From NCBI GenBank assembly GCA_021463195.1, contig JAJTXZ010000024.1:1-56264 (forward strand): 56,264 bases of DNA. The letters run 5' to 3'. Origin of the DNA: Anaerolineae bacterium. Its GTDB lineage: Bacteria > Chloroflexota > Anaerolineae > UBA4142 > SHND01. The notes under the pieces are model-generated. The model did no database searches. It saw nothing but the letters and a program-made list of their open reading frames with translations, and had not been told where the DNA came from. This document shows, piece by piece, positions 53,880-56,264 of the stretch (its first letter is position 1; each line of letters begins with the position of its first letter). The position numbers and the translations under genes are program-made.

Positions 53880-54488
53880 ATGGCTGACATCGCAGTCACG
53901 CGCGTCTTGGTGATTGACTCGAGCTTTTTGTTTTATCAAGGTGTCTCCCAAGCCCTCCCTGCCAAGCGCTGGCATGTCGTCGGCTGGACACAAGATTTGG
54001 ACTGTGCCATGCAGCGCTGCACAACGGACGCGATAGACCTCGCCCTCATCGGACATGCTTTGTCTCCTCGTAACGCGCTCGCCATTTGTCGCGCGCTGCA
54101 TCAAGCATTTCCACAACTCAAAATTATCCTCCTTTGCGCTTTTGCTGCCAACCCGCTGTTGCAGCACGACGCGCTTTACGCAGGCGCAGACGTTTGCTTG
54201 CCGCCCTCGATCAATCACGACGAGTTTCTGACCGCGTGCGCTGATGTACTAAATGATAGATACGCGCGCAATGTTTGTCGGAAAAATGCAGCGCTGTCGC
54301 AGCTGACGGCGCGCGAAATCGAAATTCTGCAGCTCGCGACGGATGGCAAGCCGGACAAGGAAATCGCGCAGACCCTGCAAATAAGCGTCAACACAGTGCG
54401 CAATCACATGCAAAATATCTTGCGGAAACTAGAGGTAGATAACCGCGAGGATGCAGTCTGGCGAGCGAAACATCGCGGCTGGATTTGA
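53880..54488 (+). CDS. LuxR-family regulator with degenerate receiver domain
   Basis: 202 aa. Residues ~7-125 have the receiver fold (RVLVIDSSFLFYQGVSQALP, then IILLCAFA and AGADVCLPPS) but lack the phosphorylation site: the usual D in the second motif is replaced in DLALIGHALSP (G58/H59), and the conserved lysine is replaced by P108-P109. Residues ~140-200 are a LuxR HTH (QLTAREIEILQLATDGKPDK, then EIAQTLQISVNTVRNHMQNI). So it is probably phosphorylation-independent or senses a ligand. GGAGG lies 5 nt before the ATG. Its HTH is almost identical to that of the HTH-only gene, so both should bind the same operator type. Confidence 0.85.
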   Translation: MADIAVTRVLVIDSSFLFYQGVSQALPAKRWHVVGWTQDLDCAMQRCTTDAIDLALIGHALSPRNALAICRALHQAFPQLKIILLCAFAANPLLQHDALYAGADVCLPPSINHDEFLTACADVLNDRYARNVCRKNAALSQLTAREIEILQLATDGKPDKEIAQTLQISVNTVRNHMQNILRKLEVDNREDAVWRAKHRGWI

Positions 54489-54509
54489 AGGGATGCGAGT
54501 TTTGAAAAA

Positions 54510-54554
54510 ATAGCGCCTGCACTATGGATTTTTCCGTTGACAAACAAGTATAAT
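54510..54554 (+). promoter_or_regulatory. Operator-promoter B: ATAGCGCCTGCACTAT and TATAAT
   Basis: ATAGCGCCTGCACTAT at 54510-54525 differs from site A at two positions. Its centre is again exactly 31.5 bp before the first base of TATAAT (54549-54554). No proper -35 exists at 17 bp (GGATTT), and TTGACA at 54537-54542 is only 6 bp from the -10, so activation by the palindrome-binding protein is likely. Confidence 0.75.
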
Positions 54555-54585
54555 AATGAAAAACAAAATTTAGCGAGGAGACAAG

Positions 54586-55149
54586 ATGCGTTCCGCAACC
54601 CGATTCTTCAAGTAGCTACCGTTCATTGCAGGATTAGCTCTTGCGCTATGGATGGCTGAAACTGCTTTTGCTCACCTGTCAGACAGACGAAAATGGGCGA
54701 ATCCAACGGTGACTTTTTACATTGGTGGCGGGCCCGAGTCCGTGCCAGTGAATTGAAAACAGCAATATCGCGATTCAGCCCAAACGTGGACAAATGCGCC
54801 GGGATCCTTTGCACTCGTTGAAACCTCACCCACTTCTGCGCAGGGGAATTTTGGAGCGCGACATTTCAGTCAAGACCCGGCATTCCCCGACAGCTGGTAT
54901 GGAATTACACTGTTGACGGGTCAAGGCACGATAACCTCAGCATCGTCCTATCTGAATCTGGATTATTCGTGGAATACAGATGGCACACAATTTCCAGACG
55001 TTCGAACAGTAGCAACACATGAACTAGGACACTGGGTTTTCTTTATTGACAATTGTTCTCCACAAAAACTGGTTATGTGCGCCACAGGACAGATAAAATG
55101 GAAATTGACAAAACACGAAAAGAACGAGTTGCAACAACTCTATCCGTAA
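54586..55149 (+). pseudogene. Secreted zinc metalloprotease (matrixin-like) with two in-frame stops
   Basis: One frame of 187 codons reads MRSATRFFK, stop TAG (54613-54615), LPFIAGLALALWMAETAFAH (signal peptide with cleavage near AFA-H), …PTVTFYIGGGPESVPVN, stop TGA (54754-54756), KQQYRDSAQTW…, then the metzincin/gluzincin-like motif VATHELGHWVFFIDN. HELGH followed by W rather than the usual Gly-x2-His spacer leaves the third ligand unclear. No frameshift occurs in the whole frame. AGGAG lies upstream of the ATG and the gene sits directly behind operator B. Without suppression only a 9-aa peptide is made; a re-start at the ATG at 54652 (MAETAFAH) is possible. The frame downstream of the second stop is open from 54913. 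Confidence 0.65.
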
Positions 55150-55194
55150 ACTGTGCTTATGCATGCAACCACTCAAGACCAGAAGGAGCCATCC

Positions 55195-55830
55195 ATGTCT
55201 CTGCGAACTCTATCCCTGAACACGAAATTGCGAACGATTTTGCTTTTGGGTTGTGCCCTCATTCTTGGAACAATTCTTACTACTCTCTACACCAAAGAAT
55301 CAAGCAAGACTGGGATATCACCCGAAACAATGAACAATGTAGAAAGCGCGCAAAATCCTCTGGATGCGCAACAAGCCCATGGATATGTTTTGCCCCAAAC
55401 CCCTGCGCAACGCACTCTACAAGCCCATAGCATTATAGTGGGGACTATCGAGACTGTAAGCCAAGTTCAATGGAACACTCCGGACGGGCACGCGCCCAAA
55501 TCCATGCAAGAAGAGACGCGACAGGGCAAAATTCCCTATGCATTCCGTACTGTAACTCTATCAGTCGCACGATATCTCAAGAACCCGCAACCTGAATTTA
55601 CAATCACCATCCAACAGCTGGAAGGGTTAGCAGAAGGGATGGACGTCACTTCAGATTTGGTCCCGGGTCGCCGAGTTGTGTTATTCCTCAGCAAAAAACA
55701 ACAGACGGCGGTTAAATGGGGGTACTATACAATGTACATTATCGAGGGCGACACTGCAACAAGCAAATTTGACCGCCAAGCTCTTCCCGTCACCGAGCTG
55801 ATATCAAATATCGAACAGCATGCAAAATAG
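55195..55830 (+). CDS. Secreted or membrane-anchored protein of unknown function
   Basis: 211 aa. AAGGAG is 7 nt before the ATG at 55195. Residues ~10-30 (LRTILLLGCALILGTILTTL) form a signal anchor; the rest is a predicted extracellular beta-rich domain (IIVGTIETVSQVQW, RTVTLSVARYLKNPQPEF, DLVPGRRVVLFLSKK, YYTMYIIEGDTATSKF). Family not recognised; the fold recalls small beta domains next to secreted peptidases. It follows the protease frame by 45 bp and is probably co-transcribed from promoter B. Confidence 0.65.
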   Translation: MSLRTLSLNTKLRTILLLGCALILGTILTTLYTKESSKTGISPETMNNVESAQNPLDAQQAHGYVLPQTPAQRTLQAHSIIVGTIETVSQVQWNTPDGHAPKSMQEETRQGKIPYAFRTVTLSVARYLKNPQPEFTITIQQLEGLAEGMDVTSDLVPGRRVVLFLSKKQQTAVKWGYYTMYIIEGDTATSKFDRQALPVTELISNIEQHAK

Positions 55831-55859
55831 GCGCATGGCATTCTGAATCCGTCTATCAC

Positions 55860-55899
55860 GAGAAAAGCCATGTCTGACGCGACATGGCTTTTCTCTTTT
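55860..55899. terminator. Rho-independent terminator, possibly bidirectional
   Basis: GAGAAAAGCCATGTC (55860-55874) pairs perfectly with GACATGGCTTTTCTC (55881-55895), loop TGACGC, followed by TTTT. It lies between the convergent secreted-protein gene and the VIT/VWA-like gene. Confidence 0.85.
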
Positions 55900-55906
55900 G
55901 GCGGCT

Positions 55907-56264
55907 TTACGATGATAGCGCCGTAATCTCGTACGCCATCCCATTCACCACAAAAATCACTTGCGCGCCGACGGCGATATATTTGCTCCATTCGGGATGC
56001 TGTTTCAGCAGGTCAAAGTATTCTGCGCCGCCGAATGGAATTTTCGTCGTCGTCATTTTTTCGGGAACGAAAGTTGTGTCCGTCCACACGCCGTTGCGCA
56101 GGATGAACGCCTTGTCGCCCGCGTGTTTAATCTTGCCTTCACTCGACGATGGCGCGGCATCCGCTTCTTGCAGCGCTTTGTTCGCTTGACTGGCAGCCAC
56201 CGCGCCCGCGCCGGAGGTTGACGCCGCGACGGGCGGCGGCGCGTTTTGTTGCACAGAATCGCTC
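55907..56264 (-). CDS. C-terminal part of a VIT/VWA-type protein (cut by the window)
   Basis: The frame is open to the window edge, so only the last ~119 residues are seen. The end reads TTKIPFGGAEYFDLLKQHPE, WSKYIAVGAQVIFVVNGMAY and EITALSS, preceded by an Ala/Ser/Gln-rich linker and GDKAFILRNGVWTDTTFVPE. This matches the C-terminal tail common in bacterial VIT plus von Willebrand factor A proteins (PFGS..YF.LL..HPE.W..YLALG…Y). Role of such proteins is unknown; probably extracytoplasmic. Confidence 0.55.
   Translation of the reverse strand, partial: SDSVQQNAPPPVAASTSGAGAVAASQANKALQEADAAPSSSEGKIKHAGDKAFILRNGVWTDTTFVPEKMTTTKIPFGGAEYFDLLKQHPEWSKYIAVGAQVIFVVNGMAYEITALSS

Overview
The window looks like a chromosome segment of an uncultured, probably Chloroflexota (Anaerolineae-like) bacterium. 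This is an inference from moderate-to-high GC with very frequent CGCG/GCGC, short intergenic gaps, mixed ATG/GTG/TTG starts, a DUF4404 protein, a tungsten-type aldehyde ferredoxin oxidoreductase, ClpS/ClpA, and a fused two-domain NitT/TauT-type permease. No rRNA, tRNA, CRISPR array, transposase or prophage gene was recognised.

0-8.3 kb (minus strand): a PotA-like ATPase and a PRC-barrel protein; a class III aminotransferase; a secreted class C beta-lactamase-like hydrolase; then a tight operon of a GABA/ornithine-type aminotransferase, two tandem DUF1801 paralogues, a VOC protein and a helix-hairpin-helix protein. 8.4-15.7 kb (plus): oligoendopeptidase F, a DUF4404 protein, a Bax-inhibitor-1 membrane protein, an NAD aldehyde dehydrogenase and an AOR-family oxidoreductase. 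15.7-22.6 kb: an MFS transporter, a zinc-ribbon/HEAT protein, and a methyl-group module of a dimethylglycine dehydrogenase-like enzyme, a DUF1932 dehydrogenase and a homocysteine methyltransferase. 22.6-25.2 kb: clpS-clpA, convergent with that module through a shared palindromic terminator.

25.4-32.9 kb: a VanW-like protein, a cysteine desulfurase-like enzyme, glutamate formiminotransferase (ftcD), a promoter-terminator cassette for a 44-aa membrane peptide, then on the minus strand imidazolonepropionase (hutI), an aromatic amino acid decarboxylase-like enzyme, a cytochrome b5-like remnant and a DUF1786 protein. 33-38.3 kb: an ABC importer without a binding protein, moaA and an ErpA/HesB-type Fe-S carrier with a Gly/Cys tail. 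38.4-45.6 kb: a lipoprotein, folC-folP, an MBL hydrolase, a PAS histidine kinase, a phosphoribosyltransferase and an MFS transporter. 46-52.3 kb: lon, a membrane protein, an AlbA_2/HATPase regulator, a TPR-like protein and an SPFH protein.

52.3-55.9 kb is more AT-rich and accessory in character. It holds two copies of one layout: a LuxR-type HTH regulator, then a promoter with a 16-bp palindrome exactly 31.5 bp (centre to -10 start) upstream, then small or secreted products. Both secreted genes carry in-frame stop codons in otherwise intact frames. I regard this as the best candidate for an undescribed system.

Across the window several small repeats recur: a ~94-bp palindromic MITE-like element (four copies, one with an 8-bp target duplication), heptanucleotide arrays of consensus NNRATTN at three loci (one inside hutI, one at the 5' end of the cytochrome b5-like frame), and a 142-bp element with ~23-bp terminal inverted repeats upstream of lon. 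Function assignments rest on motif recognition by eye; no database search was possible.
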